From Adiantum capillus-veneris (taxonomy: Eukaryota; Streptophyta; Polypodiopsida; Polypodiales; Pteridaceae), in contig CM043959.1 in the NCBI GenBank assembly GCA_014529385.2, forward strand, positions 91,493,529 through 91,557,528: a DNA stretch of 64,000 nt. The letters are read 5' to 3'. The translations under genes and the position numbers were made by a program. The notes below the pieces were generated by a model. That model did not search any database and was not told where the DNA came from. It saw only the letters and a list, made by a program, of their open reading frames with translations. Below are positions 21,863 to 33,693 of the stretch, in pieces. Position 1 is the stretch's first letter; each line of letters opens with the position of its first letter.

Positions 21863-22188
21863 TGCTGGGGTGGCCGGGGAGGCTTTCCGTGCGCGGACAA
21901 TGATTGTCAGTTAGGGCACCGAAAGGGATTGCGGCATGCAAGGTGGGGTGGCGGGGTGGCGAGGCAGTTTCATATTTGAATTAGGGAAGGTCGTGCAACA
22001 GAGTAGGTGTAGGGGTGGGGGTAAACCCGGGCTTCTGAACAAGGGGACGCAGGCGGGTGTTTTGTGTTGACGAAGATGCACGCCTCTGCCAGTGGAGGGG
22101 CAGCGGTTGGGGGGCCTTGGGGGTAGGATCTGAATGGGTTGCTTTTACAGCTACAAGGCAATGAGAGCTTTGGAGAGCTTGATGGTGC
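21863..22188. other. G-rich non-coding stretch upstream of the MULE gene
   Basis: GC-rich DNA without a gene. It contains GGTAAACCCGGGC at about 22018-22030, a copy of the motif found in the introns of the two flanking genes but in the opposite orientation to transcription of the MULE gene. Confidence 0.5.
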
Positions 22189-22203
22189 TTGGAACGAGTC
22201 CTA

Positions 22204-22219
22204 GGGGGGGGGGGGGGGG
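22204..22219 (+). repeat. G16 homopolymer
   Basis: Sixteen consecutive G near the start of the transposase ORF. The exact length is likely to be error-prone, so the reading frame of the first codons is unsafe. Confidence 0.9.
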
Positions 22220-24019
22220 TTGGCGCTTCGGATGGAAACTCAAGTGATATGGATGACGTGGAAGAGTTCTTTGAAGAGCATCAAAGTGGGTGTTTGGATG
22301 CATTTGCTTTTGCATCAACTAGGTACTTTGCGTTTGATAGACAAACATACAGGTTTATGATAGCTTCTATCGAAAGTGGCCAAATGATTACCATAAGTGC
22401 TCTCAAAGCCCATGACAAGCGAGGTGTGCTAGACTTGAAAAAATGGGCAAGAATGAGGGATTCACTCCACGTAATGGTTGATCAAGGTGGATCTTCGCGC
22501 CTTGTTATTGGGAATGGAAATTTGATTGCATGTATAGAAGATTGGGAAAGCATTGTTTTCGCATGCCACTCAAACGACCATTTATGCTTGCGGGCAACGA
22601 TGGCATCCATTGCATGTACATGGTGCACAAGTATTAGACAGCATGGAATCCCACTTGCTTATGTGAAGGAGTTTTTGGACTTGTGTGTTTGTGCATCGTT
22701 GCCCGGGTTGGGGGAATTGGAGAGCCATGACACCACTTCCACAGAAAATTGCAAGACAGAAAAAAGAGTCCTGGCAAGGATGAAGGTGGTGTTGAGGAAC
22801 ATACAGCGCCGATGGATGATATTCAAAATGTGATCAACGCTATTGCCATCAAGCACAAGGCTAGATTGGTAGAGCGGCAATCATCATCGTCGAGGGGATT
22901 CATTCAACTTGTGTGTCATCGCAATGGGGAGGCACAAAGAAAGGGCCACGATCATTGAAGACTGCGCACATCAAAGAAGTGTGGATGCCTGTTTACTATC
23001 GTCATTCAACGCGTCTATGATATAAAGGAAAGTGTAAGGATAAGGGTTCATGTTGGGCACAAAGGTCATGTGCCGGGATCACGTGAGGATCTTTATCACT
23101 TGCCAGTGCATCCTACTGTGAGGAAACGATGCATGGAAGATTTGTTTGACGTTGGAACATGTCTCCATGTCGCAAAGATGAGTGTCTCCAAGGAGCTATT
23201 CCACTTCAATATGGCATTGCCGATAGAGCAAGTGTCACATAGATTCTTCATGATACCAAAGGAAATTCAAATGATGGCTTATCAGCTCCGATCCGAAGGT
23301 AAATAAAGCCATGAATGTCTCCTTGCTGGGATAATCATAGGTTTGTATGGGCTTATCTGTCATGGTGCCTGGGTTTATTTTGGGGTAGTGCCTGGGTTTA
23401 TTTGTCATATTGACTGGGTTTATCTGTCAGATTCATTTAAGACTTGAGTTTAATTGATTGCTTTTGTTTAGGGAGGTAGGAAGCGATGATTGGTCTTTAA
23501 TGTACCAGGAGGCTCTAAAATTAAAAGAGCAAAACAAAGTTCTCTATTGTCAACCCTACAACCCGGATGCCTTCAATGAGATGGAAAGGCCATTCATACT
23601 CATTATTCAGGATGATTGGATGCTCCGCATGTGCTTGCATTTCTCAACAAACAATGCTTGGGCAATAGACTCCACATTCAAAACAAATGTTTTTGGGATG
23701 CCACTATATGCAGCTGTATTGCCAAATCAAAATGGAATTGGTTTACCCTTGTGGTTTATGTTATGCACACATGATGTAGGAACATCTCAAGAAAGCATTG
23801 CTTTGCAAGTGACACTAAGGCTTGTGTTCCACAGAATGAACAACATTCACCCTCGAGCATCGGTGATTGACAAGTGTATGACTTCATTATTGGCCATCAA
23901 TCTTGTTGGGAGGTGGACAAAGATGGGACAACTCAACAAGTTGCATGTACTGTCTTGCTATGTTGGTTCCATACCAAGAAAGCATGGGTGGAGCACTTGC
24001 TTCCACAGGTTTGTAATAT

Positions 24020-24320
24020 GGTTTTGTATATGTGTACGTGGGTTTATCTGCGTGTCATAGAGGTTTATCTGTTAGTGCTTGGGTTTATCTGTTAGTGCCT
24101 AGGTTTATTTGTTAGTGCCTCGGTTTTTTGGTAGTGCTTGGGTTTATTTGTCAATGCCTAGATTTATTTGTTAGTGCCTGGATTTTTTTGGTAGTGCCTG
24201 GGTTTATTTATAAATGATTGGGTTTATTTGTCAATGCCTGGGTTTATTTGTCAGTGACTGGGTTTATCTGTCAGTGCCTTGGTTTTTTTGTGTGTGACAA
24301 AGCTTATATGTGTGTGCCTG
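24020..24320 (+). repeat. Tandem array of GGGTTTAT motif in MULE intron 2
   Basis: About a dozen imperfect copies of a 20-21 bp unit of the form GGGTTTATTTGTCAGTGCCT fill most of the intron 24009-24389. The same unit recurs in the other introns of this gene (about 23360-23430 and 24880-24930), in its 3' flank (26018, 26139) and, reversed, in gene B. Confidence 0.9.
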
Positions 24321-25970
24321 GGCTGATATGGGTGAACTGTAGATTATCTCGTATATGTTTCTTGATATGCCTGCCCACTTTTTTTGCAGGCTCCTAAGGA
24401 GATGCGTGAAACCCTATATGCATCAATGGAAAATCTAATGCAATGTGGTACAGAGGACAACTTCGAGGCTCGGTATGCCCAGTTGTTGATAGAATGTGAA
24501 GGACACCCTAATATTATAAGGTATATCTGCAATGGTTGGGCCGCAAAGACATGCATCTGGAGACAAATGTGGCCAAAATATGGTCGTTTATTTCCACATG
24601 GGCATGTGGACACTACCAATTTGGTCGAGAGACTATGGAAATATGTGAAATACACGCTTCTAGATGCAAGGATCAATCAATCAGCCTTGGATCTATTGCA
24701 TGCCCTGATGGGTGACTCCAACACCGGGACACGAATGGGTGGCACTGCTATCGAGTTCTTTTGTCAGAAGCAAGAGATTGGTATAATATTTTCTTTTCAT
24801 ATTAATCAAAGCAAAGGCAATGGGTTTTTCTATGACTGCCTAGTAGGATTATTCGTTTGCATGAAGACTTGCATTTGTGCCTGGGTTTATAGTATGGTAT
24901 AGGTTTATATGGTTGCCCGGGTTTATCTTTGTCTGGATTGCATTCTGAAGCTGATCACTGTATATTTTGTGTAGTTGACTCTTGAAAGCACAACATTTAT
25001 GCAAATGATTGGCTGCAAACCACAAGACTTGCACGAGGTGAAGAAATCTTAAGGAGATATGCAAATGACCCATCGACGATTCAAGTTATCGATGAAGCTG
25101 CACTCTTATTTAAGGTCTTGAGCATGTCATCCATAGGGACATGGTATCAAGTTAGTATACAGTCGGCATATTGTGAGTAACCCAAATTGGTTTGGCAACT
25201 GCAAGAATTTGTATGGAATGCGACTCATCTTAAGGGACTTCTTTTCTCATATTAGCCATATTCTACCCATCATTGACACAGCCCGAGAGCTAGTCATGGA
25301 GCACGATCCTGAATAGTTTGAGGATACTACCATCGATGTAGAGCCCACACGAGATGCAGATGGGCAAGGGCCTCCTCCAACACAAGTTTTGACCCAATGC
25401 ATTGACGAGCTAAAAGCACTCTTGCACAACATTGAAGAGGGCATTCCATCATATAGTGACTCAAAGATCTTGTCATTGGTGGGGCAAGTGCGAGCAGCAT
25501 ACGTTGGCTTCTTTGCTCAAAGAGTACCCATGGAGATCTATTTGCCAAAGAAGGGAAGTGTAACACAAGTAGAGGCACATGTAACTGCCACTCGACTTGG
25601 GCATGGCCAACCTAGGCCAGAAGGAGTAAATATGCAAATCACGGTGCCCACACGGCCTGCTAGGCAAACGGGTGCCTTGCGACATAAGCATCAAAGGGGC
25701 CATAAGCGAGTTCGATTTGCTTCACAAAGGTGGGTTTACTGTCATCATTGTTGCACAAAGACTTTCTTAGTGGACGAGGGGGTCGATACATGCCACACTT
25801 GCAATGCATTGTTGCCTATGACTCCACGGCTAAGAGCTCAAGAAAAGCTAGGAGCATTGATAGGCCGACAAGCCTTGTTGTTTCATGGGTCTAATGCTTA
25901 TGAATGCCTTGTTACATTCGTGGTATGCAGACCAAACAATGACGATGAGCGTTTGTTTGATCTGAAGTTG

Positions 25971-26212
25971 TAAAACTGAGCAGTAAACATCTTCCTCTTG
26001 TCTTGTTGTTTTGCCCGGGTTTATCTGTATGCCATGTTTGGTTATTTGTACTATTTTTGGACCTCTCAATCACCTACCATCTCTTTTCACCTAAAACTGA
26101 GCAGTAAACATCTTCCTCTTGTCTTGCTGTTTTGCCCGGGTTTAACTGTATCCCATGTTTGGTTATTTGTACTATTCTTGGACCTCTCAATCACCTACCA
26201 TCTCTTTTCATG
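25971..26212 (+). repeat. 121 bp tandem duplication after the MULE stop codon
   Basis: TAAAACTGAGCAGTAAACAT begins two near-identical units, 25971-26091 and 26092-26212. Each contains one GCCCGGGTTTA motif. The duplication lies in the probable 3' untranslated region. Confidence 0.93.
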
Positions 26213-26635
26213 TGAATAAGGCAAGTTTTAAACTTATTATTATGGTGGTAAAGGAGTGGACTATTCTTACTTTGTACAACTTGATAGGCTTTTTGTTTGT
26301 CTTCTTTCAATCAGCCTTATACCTGTTTTGGGTTTTGCTCGACCTATCGGCACTACTTCTTGTCTTGTGATGGAGAATTTTGACTCATTACTTTCCCTAA
26401 AATAATTTTCAATACCTCTGCTTTATACACTTAATTCCATACCTATTTTAATTGACCATGGGCTACCTCTTTATGTGGCAATTCATTCTCGATGCCATGT
26501 TAGGATTGTATTTCTTGTGCAACTATTAGGTGTATAGTTTTTCTCAACTTTGATAGAGATTGCAATGTCTATATAGTTAGATTTAAGTTATACAATAATA
26601 ATTTTTTATGTTAATATTAGACTAATTAGGTTCAA

Positions 26636-26706
<71 letters not shown>

Positions 26707-27073
26707 ATCAACATAGTTTAGTTGTAGAAATGTACGTGATGCAAGTGGAGAAGAGATTTGTCCTTCTAGTATGATTGTCGTATACTCTTGGCAGCATCTT
26801 CTTTTCCTCTTTCTACCATCATCATTGTGGATTTTCACTACGAGCACTAATACTACTACCACTACTAATAGCTTAGGCACAATGGCAATGTCAATGTTTT
26901 TTTTGAAACTTGTCCAAGGAAAACCAAATGCATGAGTAACGCACCAAAACATAAAACACGATGAGGCCTCATAAAACAATGTTTGATTTGAGGAATATGA
27001 AATGAGGAGAGAGGCAAGTGAACCAACCTAAAAAAGATTAGAAATCAATGTAAATCTACCATTGGATGAGTTT

Positions 27074-27157
<84 letters not shown>

Positions 27158-27764
27158 CTTTCAAACCATATGGTGACATTTGCCATGACACCAAACAACA
27201 CAGCTTGACAGATTGCAAATACAACCACAAAATCTACGCACTTCACAAGCTTTCACATATACCATGGATGTCTACCCAAGGCACACTATTCAAACTATGA
27301 AGCAACTTAACTTCACAGCTTAAGCCAAGAGAGAGAAGGGAAAGCCAACACATTGCATGTTAAAATTAATGAGGATGTGATGGAAGTTCATACAAACAAC
27401 ATTTTCTAAGTTTGCAGCACACTATACAAATAACATACAAAACCATGAATGCAAACCACTATACAAATAACATGTCAACCCCGACAACATATCAACCCAG
27501 AAAATCCGTAAACCTAGACTTATTTGATAACCGATAAAGTAAACCCGGTACACATATCAACCCAGGCAATCCATAAACCCAAACTTAATTTAACCTACGA
27601 ATATGTAAACGTGGATAACATGTCAACCCAAAAAATTTGTAACACAAACTTGTTTTAACCACCTAGCATAAGCCGAGGAGAGAATGAAAAGTTCACATTC
27701 CATGTTAGAGCTGATAAGTATGTGAAACAAAATCATACAAACGACATAGTCACTCAAAACAATC
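26213..27764. other. Convergent intergenic DNA with microsatellites
   Basis: Region between the 3' ends of the MULE gene and gene B. It holds a (GA)n tract at 26639-26704 and a compound (GT)n(GA)n tract at 27076-27157. At about 27480-27640 there are several CATATCAACCCAGGCAAT/CATAAACCCAAAC repeats related to the intron motif. The Leu-Ser and His-Thr ORFs here are microsatellite translations. Confidence 0.8.
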
Positions 27765-28846
27765 TCAAGCAAGGATGCTTGCAGGTGAAGATAAAATCTC
27801 TTGCACCTCATCCTCGTCACTACTAACATCTTGGGCACCATCTTGCTCACTTACACTCTCACTGTCCCCTTTGCCACTTCCACTGCCGTCATCCTCGTCA
27901 TCAGTCCCATCATCCTCACCGTCATCACCGCCACCACTTATGTCACCCCCACCATCGTCATCATCGCCACCACTTATGTCACTCCCACCACTTATGTCAC
28001 CCCCACCATCGTCATCATCGGCACCACTTATGTCACTCCCACCACTTATGTCACTCCCACCATCATCATCATCGGTATCCCCATTGCTACCATAATCGGG
28101 ATCATCATCCCCACTCCCATCCTGGTTAGACTCGTCATCCTCATCTCCATCGTCATCACTCCCTCCGCTACTCCCCCCGCTGCTTTTATCCTCGTCACTA
28201 TGAACAATCAAGGTCCCCACTTTGATCCGACGCTGCAATAAAACAGATTAATTTAAACTCAGACATAGCATAAACCCGGGCACTTACAAAAACACAAACC
28301 TGATTAAAACAGTAAAGTTGGCTTCTATGACCATAGAACTTACCCTAGATTTGTAGCCTTCCTCCACGTGACTCTTGATCTCCTTTTTCATTGCCTCTTC
28401 CCTTTGATCGATCGTTTTCATGTGGTTGGCTACAAACTGCATGTTAAAAGTATCTTTCTTCATGGCCGTTTGAGCTTTGCGCGGACGAACGTCCCAAGTG
28501 AGGGCTGCCCTATTCTTGGCTCTCTCCTCAATCGTCTTGCGATTTACTGCAAACTTTCGATTCACATCCTTAAAGCGCTGTTGGGCCCGTACCTGATCTC
28601 GTATACTTGACTTGGGCACGTCGTTGTTGACACTCCCTCGAGGCCGCCCTCCGAGCCTTTGAGGGATGAAAACATCCAGCCCATGTACTTTCTTTAAGTG
28701 TTGAATCATCCGTGATCGCTTCTCCATGAGAGTGTTCCGACTCGCACATGGTGGTTCAGCCCGAAAAATCCTCACCAACTTACCCCCATTGATAACCTCA
28801 ACATAAGGCGTCTACATCCAATACAATACAAAAGGCAAAGCAAGTC

Positions 28847-29000
28847 AGTGACAGATAAACCCAGGCAATAAAAAATACTAGACAGAGAGAGAGAGTTGCA
28901 CACCATGCCGTGACAAATAAACCCGGGCAATAAGAATACTAGACAGAGAGAGTTGCACACCATGCCGTGACAGATAAACACGGGCAATAAGAATACTAGA

Positions 29001-29087
<87 letters not shown>
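28847..29087 (+). repeat. Minisatellite (about 60 bp units) with GA tract in a gene B intron
   Basis: Units of about 60 bp of the form ATACTAGACAGAGAGAG + TTGCACACCATGCCGTGACA + GATAAACCCGGGCAATAAG occur at about 28870-28931 and 28932-28990. A third unit begins at 28991 and runs into a long GA tract (29004-29087). The rest of that unit (GAGAGAG + TTGCACACCATGCCATGATA) is found at 31537-31580, on the other side of the LINE. Confidence 0.88.
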
Positions 29088-29089
<2 letters not shown>

Positions 29090-31536
29090 GAAAATGAAAA
29101 ATGAAATGTTATATTAACGTCTGCAAAAGGCCAAAGTGACCTATGAGACCAGAAAGTTACAATGTGGTGGATCTGATACAAAGTCAGAGTCAAAGTAACA
29201 AGATGACAAAAATGAAATGACAAATGTCATAATAAAATACTATGGAATCCTAAACTACTAGGTGTGAACTAAGCAGCTAGTTGGGATAGCTGATCACAAG
29301 AGATCCAGCATCGTCGACTGGCGGATCTCATCAATCTCCTCCATGGTCAGTAGTCTGACCGAGCGTCGTGCATGTCGAGCCAAAGTGATCCGAATCCTCT
29401 GATGCAGCCTCCGTCGATGCTGTGTAGTCCTCCACAGTCGTGGGCATCTAGATCTTCCCAGCTCAGTCGCTCGATCGATCGGTGTGCCTCTGGTGTGAGA
29501 CGATGAGTGCTGCTGTGGTAGTAACTCCTCCGGGTGTCCAGTGGCAACTCTAAAGAAATCTGTGATCTGTCTCTGGGACTGGCTAGCCTCTCCTCTCATC
29601 AGGCTCTCTCTGTGTCTGCGTAGCTCGAGCAAAAACAAACCCAAGCATCTCTGATCCTCGTACTGCATGACTCTGGAGAATGGCCCAAAGCCCTCTCTGA
29701 ACAAGCAATGGAAGCGGCCTCGTATCTCGTAGTAGACGGGGCAGTGTCATGTGTAGTGCAACTCTATCTCAGGCTCCATGTCACACAGGGGGCATGTCAT
29801 GGCCTCTGCTGGTACTCCGCTGTATCTCCCAGTCTCGATCCGCAACTGGTGTGAAGATGTACGTATCTGGCCGATAGCACATCGTATCCCATGAGACAGG
29901 TGGGTGTCCATGTATCTGGGCCTCGTCACAAAACCATCAACCGTAAGCTGGAGGAGATGCTCTCTGTAGAAATCCATCTTCATGCCCAGCTCCTGTGCTG
30001 GCTGTATCCATGTCCTCCTGATGTCTAGCTGAGTCAAGTCCTGGCGGATGAGCCTGGTGATCTCGGACTGTGTAAGAGTCAGGAGGGTGCATCCAGTGAG
30101 TACTGGAAGGGAGGCAATCTATCTATGCTGAACCCATGCGCTTGAAACCATGATGTCATCTCTCCATATCAGCATGTTGTATCTCCCTTCATGGCTAACT
30201 GTCGAGAGGACTCAAGTGCAAGGCGGGAATATCTGTCTCTGGGAAGTTCCCACATGTGGTGTATGAAGGAGACCGATCTGGTGAGGGCCTCAACCACTAG
30301 TGGGGGGGCAGCTAGATCTGCTCGAACAATAGCACGTGGTACTGAGGCCTTGGCTCTAATGAGCCGCGAGATCATAGAGACCAGAGGCTTCTCCATGTCC
30401 CCCCATCCATCACTGCAGCCTGTCCTCCCGTGATGATCTAATGAAGGTCCCCAAATCTCAGCTCCATAAAGCAATGCAGAAGCCACCAGAGTGTCAAAGA
30501 GCCAGAGCTTTGTCCGTCTCTGCTGCCCTCCTCAATGAAAATGCTGGCCCACTAAAAAAAATAAAAAATAAAAAATAAAAAATAAAATAAAAAAACCACT
30601 CCGAGGTAATTGTACGCCTCTGTATATTCCACAATCTCATGGCCGTATGTGAATGCTGGCGCTGACCTCCTAATCCACTGTGGGGTGGTATTGAATACCA
30701 TGACCTTGGTTTTACCAAGGTTGACGGACAAACCACTTTCCTGAGCAAACCTATTCAAAGCATCCAAGTGACGTTGCATCCCCTCCAGAGAGTCGGAGAT
30801 CAACACAATATCATCAGCATATAACAATAATGGAATCCATGTCCTTGCCAGTTGTGCACCTCTATCACCATCTCTCTCAATGTAGTCAGAAACCTCATCC
30901 ACATACATACCAAATAGAGTAGGAGAGAGAGGGCAGCCCTGCTTCACCCCAATAGTGGAGTGAATCGGTGTGGATAGACCCTCTGAGGTGCGTACCTTCC
31001 CCACTACTGACCTGTATAATGCCATGACCCCCCAAATGAGCTCTGTGGTGGGTACTCCCATTTGCTGTAATCTGCGCATCAATCTAGCTCTAGGCACTGT
31101 GTCAAATGCTTTGTGGAAATCCACAAAGCTACAATAGATCCGTCTCCCACACGATCTACCCTCCTCAATGATGGCTCTGAGTGTCAAGAGTAGAAAAACC
31201 CCTCCTGAACCCTGCCTGCCCGGCTGCGCGTATCCCCTCCCTCTGTGCCCATCTACTTAGCTGCTGCTCAAGAATAGATGCGTACAACCGTGCCAATGTG
31301 TGTCCAATCATGATAGTGCGATAATTCCCAGGCTCCATAGGGTCTCCCGACTTGAAGATAGGTACAATAGTAGATAGGCTCCAAGTATCAGGCAAGCCCT
31401 CACACATGGCACGGTTAAACATCACTACTAGAAGCTCTGCTAGTAGATCTCTGGCATGCGTGAAATGCTCAGCCACTAAACCATCATGATCGTATGCTCT
31501 CCCAATCCTCATCCTGTCAATGGCCTTCCTCACCAT
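29088..31536 (-). mobile_element. 5'-truncated LINE (non-LTR retrotransposon)
   Basis: Reverse-strand RT fragment: KAIDRMRIGRAYDHDGLVAE (31533 onward), IVPIFKSGDPMEPGNYRTI, AGQAGFRRGFSTLDT, a frame change, CSFVDFHKAFDTVPRARLM, GVKQGCPLSPTLFGMYVDE, the catalytic LLLYADDIVLIS (about 30820) and GLSVNLGKTKVMVF. The C-terminal region continues through 30169-30486 to a CPLCDMEPEIELHYT...C zinc-knuckle-like motif (about 29780) and 29294-29704. The endonuclease and ORF1 are absent, so it is 5' truncated. The 3' end is a TTTCATTTTTCATTTTCATT-like tail with no poly(A). It sits in a gene B intron. Confidence 0.92.
30553..30595 (+). repeat. A-rich (AAAAAAT)n tract inside the LINE
   Basis: An about 43 bp run of A with spaced T interrupts the LINE coding sequence between YNYLGVVF and GPAFSLRRAAE. 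These would normally be close to contiguous, so it is a later expansion or insertion. Confidence 0.8.
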
Positions 31537-32721
31537 GAGAGAGAGAGAGAGTTGCACACCATGCCATGATAGATAAACCTAGGGACTTCTTACCACAGTT
31601 GTGGAGGTAGTACAGCTTGCCCTTGATTGTTTTGCTCTCTTTACTTGAAGCTTGGGCCGCTTTGAAGAGCCGACAAGAGCAAAAGCCTTATCCGCCGGCC
31701 CTTCACCCTCTTGCCCCTTCTCCACATGCTTTTTAGCCTTATTCTTCACACCATCCCTCTTTAGAGCAATCTTAACCTCCGGCACCTTCTCCAAGTGCCC
31801 CTTGCCCGTGTGCCCTTTCACCTTGACCTAACCATTTTATCAAAGAAGAGGAAAACCATAAGATAAAAAGACACAATTCATTGGCTTCTTGCACAACATT
31901 TGAGCCGGCTTACCTCATCAACAACAAGTTTTCACTCGATGGCCTCACGGACTTCCACCTCTTTCATCCTCTTCAACCTCTTCACATTTTGTTGCTCGGG
32001 GACCGCCGTACCTTCTTTCTCTTTCACATCGGCCTTGGCCTTTCTTTTGTTCACCTATGACAAAGCACTCAGACATAAACCCGGGTGCAAGGACCAAAAA
32101 CACTTGCAAGGCACACTTTCATTGCAATAGTCTGCCTAGGGCTGTTTGTTGCATACCTGTGTCTTGGGTGGCTCGGAGCCTGCTGTGCCACTCAACTTCT
32201 TTGCTTGACCACTCTTTTGAACCTTCAAGGGACTTGATCCTTCAAGAAGAATCATATCCTGCACACATTGACACCCGTGAACACCTTACAGCCGACACAA
32301 TTTTCAAAAAAATTGCACAATACCCGGGCACTGACAGATAAACCCGGGCACAGTCCTACGTGTTTAGTTTGTTGGTCCTCCTTTGGAGCCTTAGGAGCCT
32401 TTGGAGCCCCTGGTCGGGTGCCCGTTGCGCCGCTCACCTCCTTTGACTGGCCGCTTTTTTGAGCCTTCAATGCGCCTGATCCTTTAACCAGATTCAAACC
32501 CTTCACATGTTAAACACCTAGGAGCACTTAACAGCTAGCGATACTCAGGCACTGATAGATAAACCCAGGCAACTCGGGCACTGACAGATAAACCCAGGCA
32601 TTTCTCCTACCTGTTTTGTTGGTTGGATCTCCTTTGGGGCCTTTGGGGCCGGGGCCTTCTTGAAACTAGCATCTTGGCATGGCTCCTGAGGTACATCCGA
32701 TGACAGAGGAGCATCTTGACC

Positions 32722-32736
32722 CTGCACAAATCTTAC
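32722..32736 (-). other. 15-nt relic intron in gene B
   Basis: Between exon copies 3 and 4 the sequence reads GTAAGATTTGTGCAG: a donor joined almost directly to an acceptor. The flanking exon copies are separated by normal-length introns elsewhere (about 80-110 bp). It is too short to be spliced and, being 15 nt, adds five codons in frame. Confidence 0.85.
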
Positions 32737-33693
32737 ATGTTTTGTTGGTTGGGCCTCCTTTGGGACCTGAGGCCTTTGGGGCCTTCTTCAAAACAGAGCA
32801 TTGGCCTTGCTCTCGAGGTACATCCGCCGACAAAGGAGCATCTTAGCCCGGTGGCATTGCAATCTTCAAAGGCGTTGCAATCTTTGGGGCCTTTGGAGCC
32901 TTCTTTGAAGCAAGACCTTGGCACGACTCTCGAGGTACATCCGCCGACAGAGGAGCATCAATCTTCAAAGGCGTTGCCCTCTTCAAACCCTGCACATGTG
33001 AACACTTAACAACAGGCACAAATTTCCCTTAAACCACACAAATCTTCGGGCAATGACAAATAAACCCGGGCATCTACAGAAAGAGTCCTACCTGTTTTGT
33101 TGGTTGGATCTCCTTTGGGGCCTTTGGAGCTTTCTTCGAAGAAGCACCTTGGCACGCCTCTCGAGGTACATCCGTTGATAGAGGATCATCTTGGCCCCGT
33201 GGCGTTGCAATCTTCAAACCCTGCACACATTGGAACAAGTAAACCCAAACGTCAACAGATAAACCCGGACATTCACAGGTAAACCCGGGAACTATCTTAC
33301 TTGTTCTGGCTGTTGGGCCTTTAAAGCCCTCTTCTTCCCTTCCTTGGTCACAGCAGGCAGGCTTGCACGGCTCCGGTTCTACAACCGCCAATGGAGGAAC
33401 ATCGTCATTGTTTGGTCCTTTTCCCGCTTTCTTCTTCCTTTCCCCGGTCACAGTAGCAGTCTTGACCGACGAAGGCTCCGGAACAACATCGGGCTGAGAC
33501 ACTGCAAGAAGGAGCTCCCCCCCACCTCTTTGACCTCCTCAGTTGGCGTTGGTCCCGCTCTCGATCGCGTGGCTCTCATCGTAGGCGGCTTTTTGGCTCC
33601 CCTCCCAGCCCTTCCATCAGACTTCTTTGGTGGAGGTGTAGAGTAGGCGCCCCTCATTCCCTTCCTCCCTCCCTTCTTCGCCTTGCCCGCCAT

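Larger units (their letters stand above)
22189..25972 (+). pseudogene. MULE-type transposase gene, four exons, decayed
   Basis: Mutator-like transposase that would cut and paste its element in the nucleus. Parts in order: an unrecognised N-terminal domain (22189-22833); a FAR1/WRKY-GCM1-like zinc finger split by a frame change (QLVCHRNGE, KKCGC, VGHKGH, about 22900-23075); the MULE core with AWAIDSTFKTNVFGMPLYAAVLP (first Asp, about 23650), ASVIDKCM (second Asp region, about 23855-23880), a frameshift, then CTVLLCWFHTKKAW (C..H motif, about 23950-23990); and NLVERLWKYVKYTLLDARINQ (about 24620-24680). A SWIM-like CxC...CxH is degenerate near 25165-25210. A C-terminal zinc ribbon (YCHHC...CHTC, about 25740-25805) precedes the stop after 25970. 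Introns: 23299-23471, 24009-24389 (phase 0, clean), 24781-24974; the first and third no longer join in frame. Stops and shifts make it a pseudogene. Confidence 0.85.
27765..33693 (-). pseudogene. Gene B: ten-exon Lys/Pro/Ala-rich nuclear-type protein with duplicated exons
   Basis: Model from splice signals (reverse strand): exons 33693-33301, 33220-33092, 32989-32737, 32721-32611, 32500-32360, 32258-32157, 32054-31914, 31827-31594, 28811-28344, 28232-27765. All later introns are GT-AG and phase 0. Exon 1 starts MAGKAKKGGRKG (basic). Exons 2-4 are tandem copies of a unit with LSADVPRE.C and KKAPKAPKEIQPTKQ. Exon 9 has a half zinc-finger-like HLKKVH and an AT-hook-like GGRPRG. Exon 10 is an Asp/Gly/Ser-rich acidic tail. 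This composition suggests a chromatin- or DNA-binding protein; function is unknown. A frameshift in a G run (about 33516), stops in exons 3 and 7 and a 1 bp shift at the end of exon 3 show decay. Neighbouring convergent MULE gene shares its intron motif. Confidence 0.75.

Noticed and set aside
27775-28241. + strand Ser/Pro/Thr-rich ORFs opposite the gene B acidic exon
   Set aside because: Antisense shadows of the Asp/Gly/Ser-codon repeat in exon 10.
26632-29223. Leu-Ser and His-Thr-rich ORFs (26632-26979, 27028-27246, 28996-29223)
   Set aside because: They are translations of (GA)n and (GT)n microsatellites.
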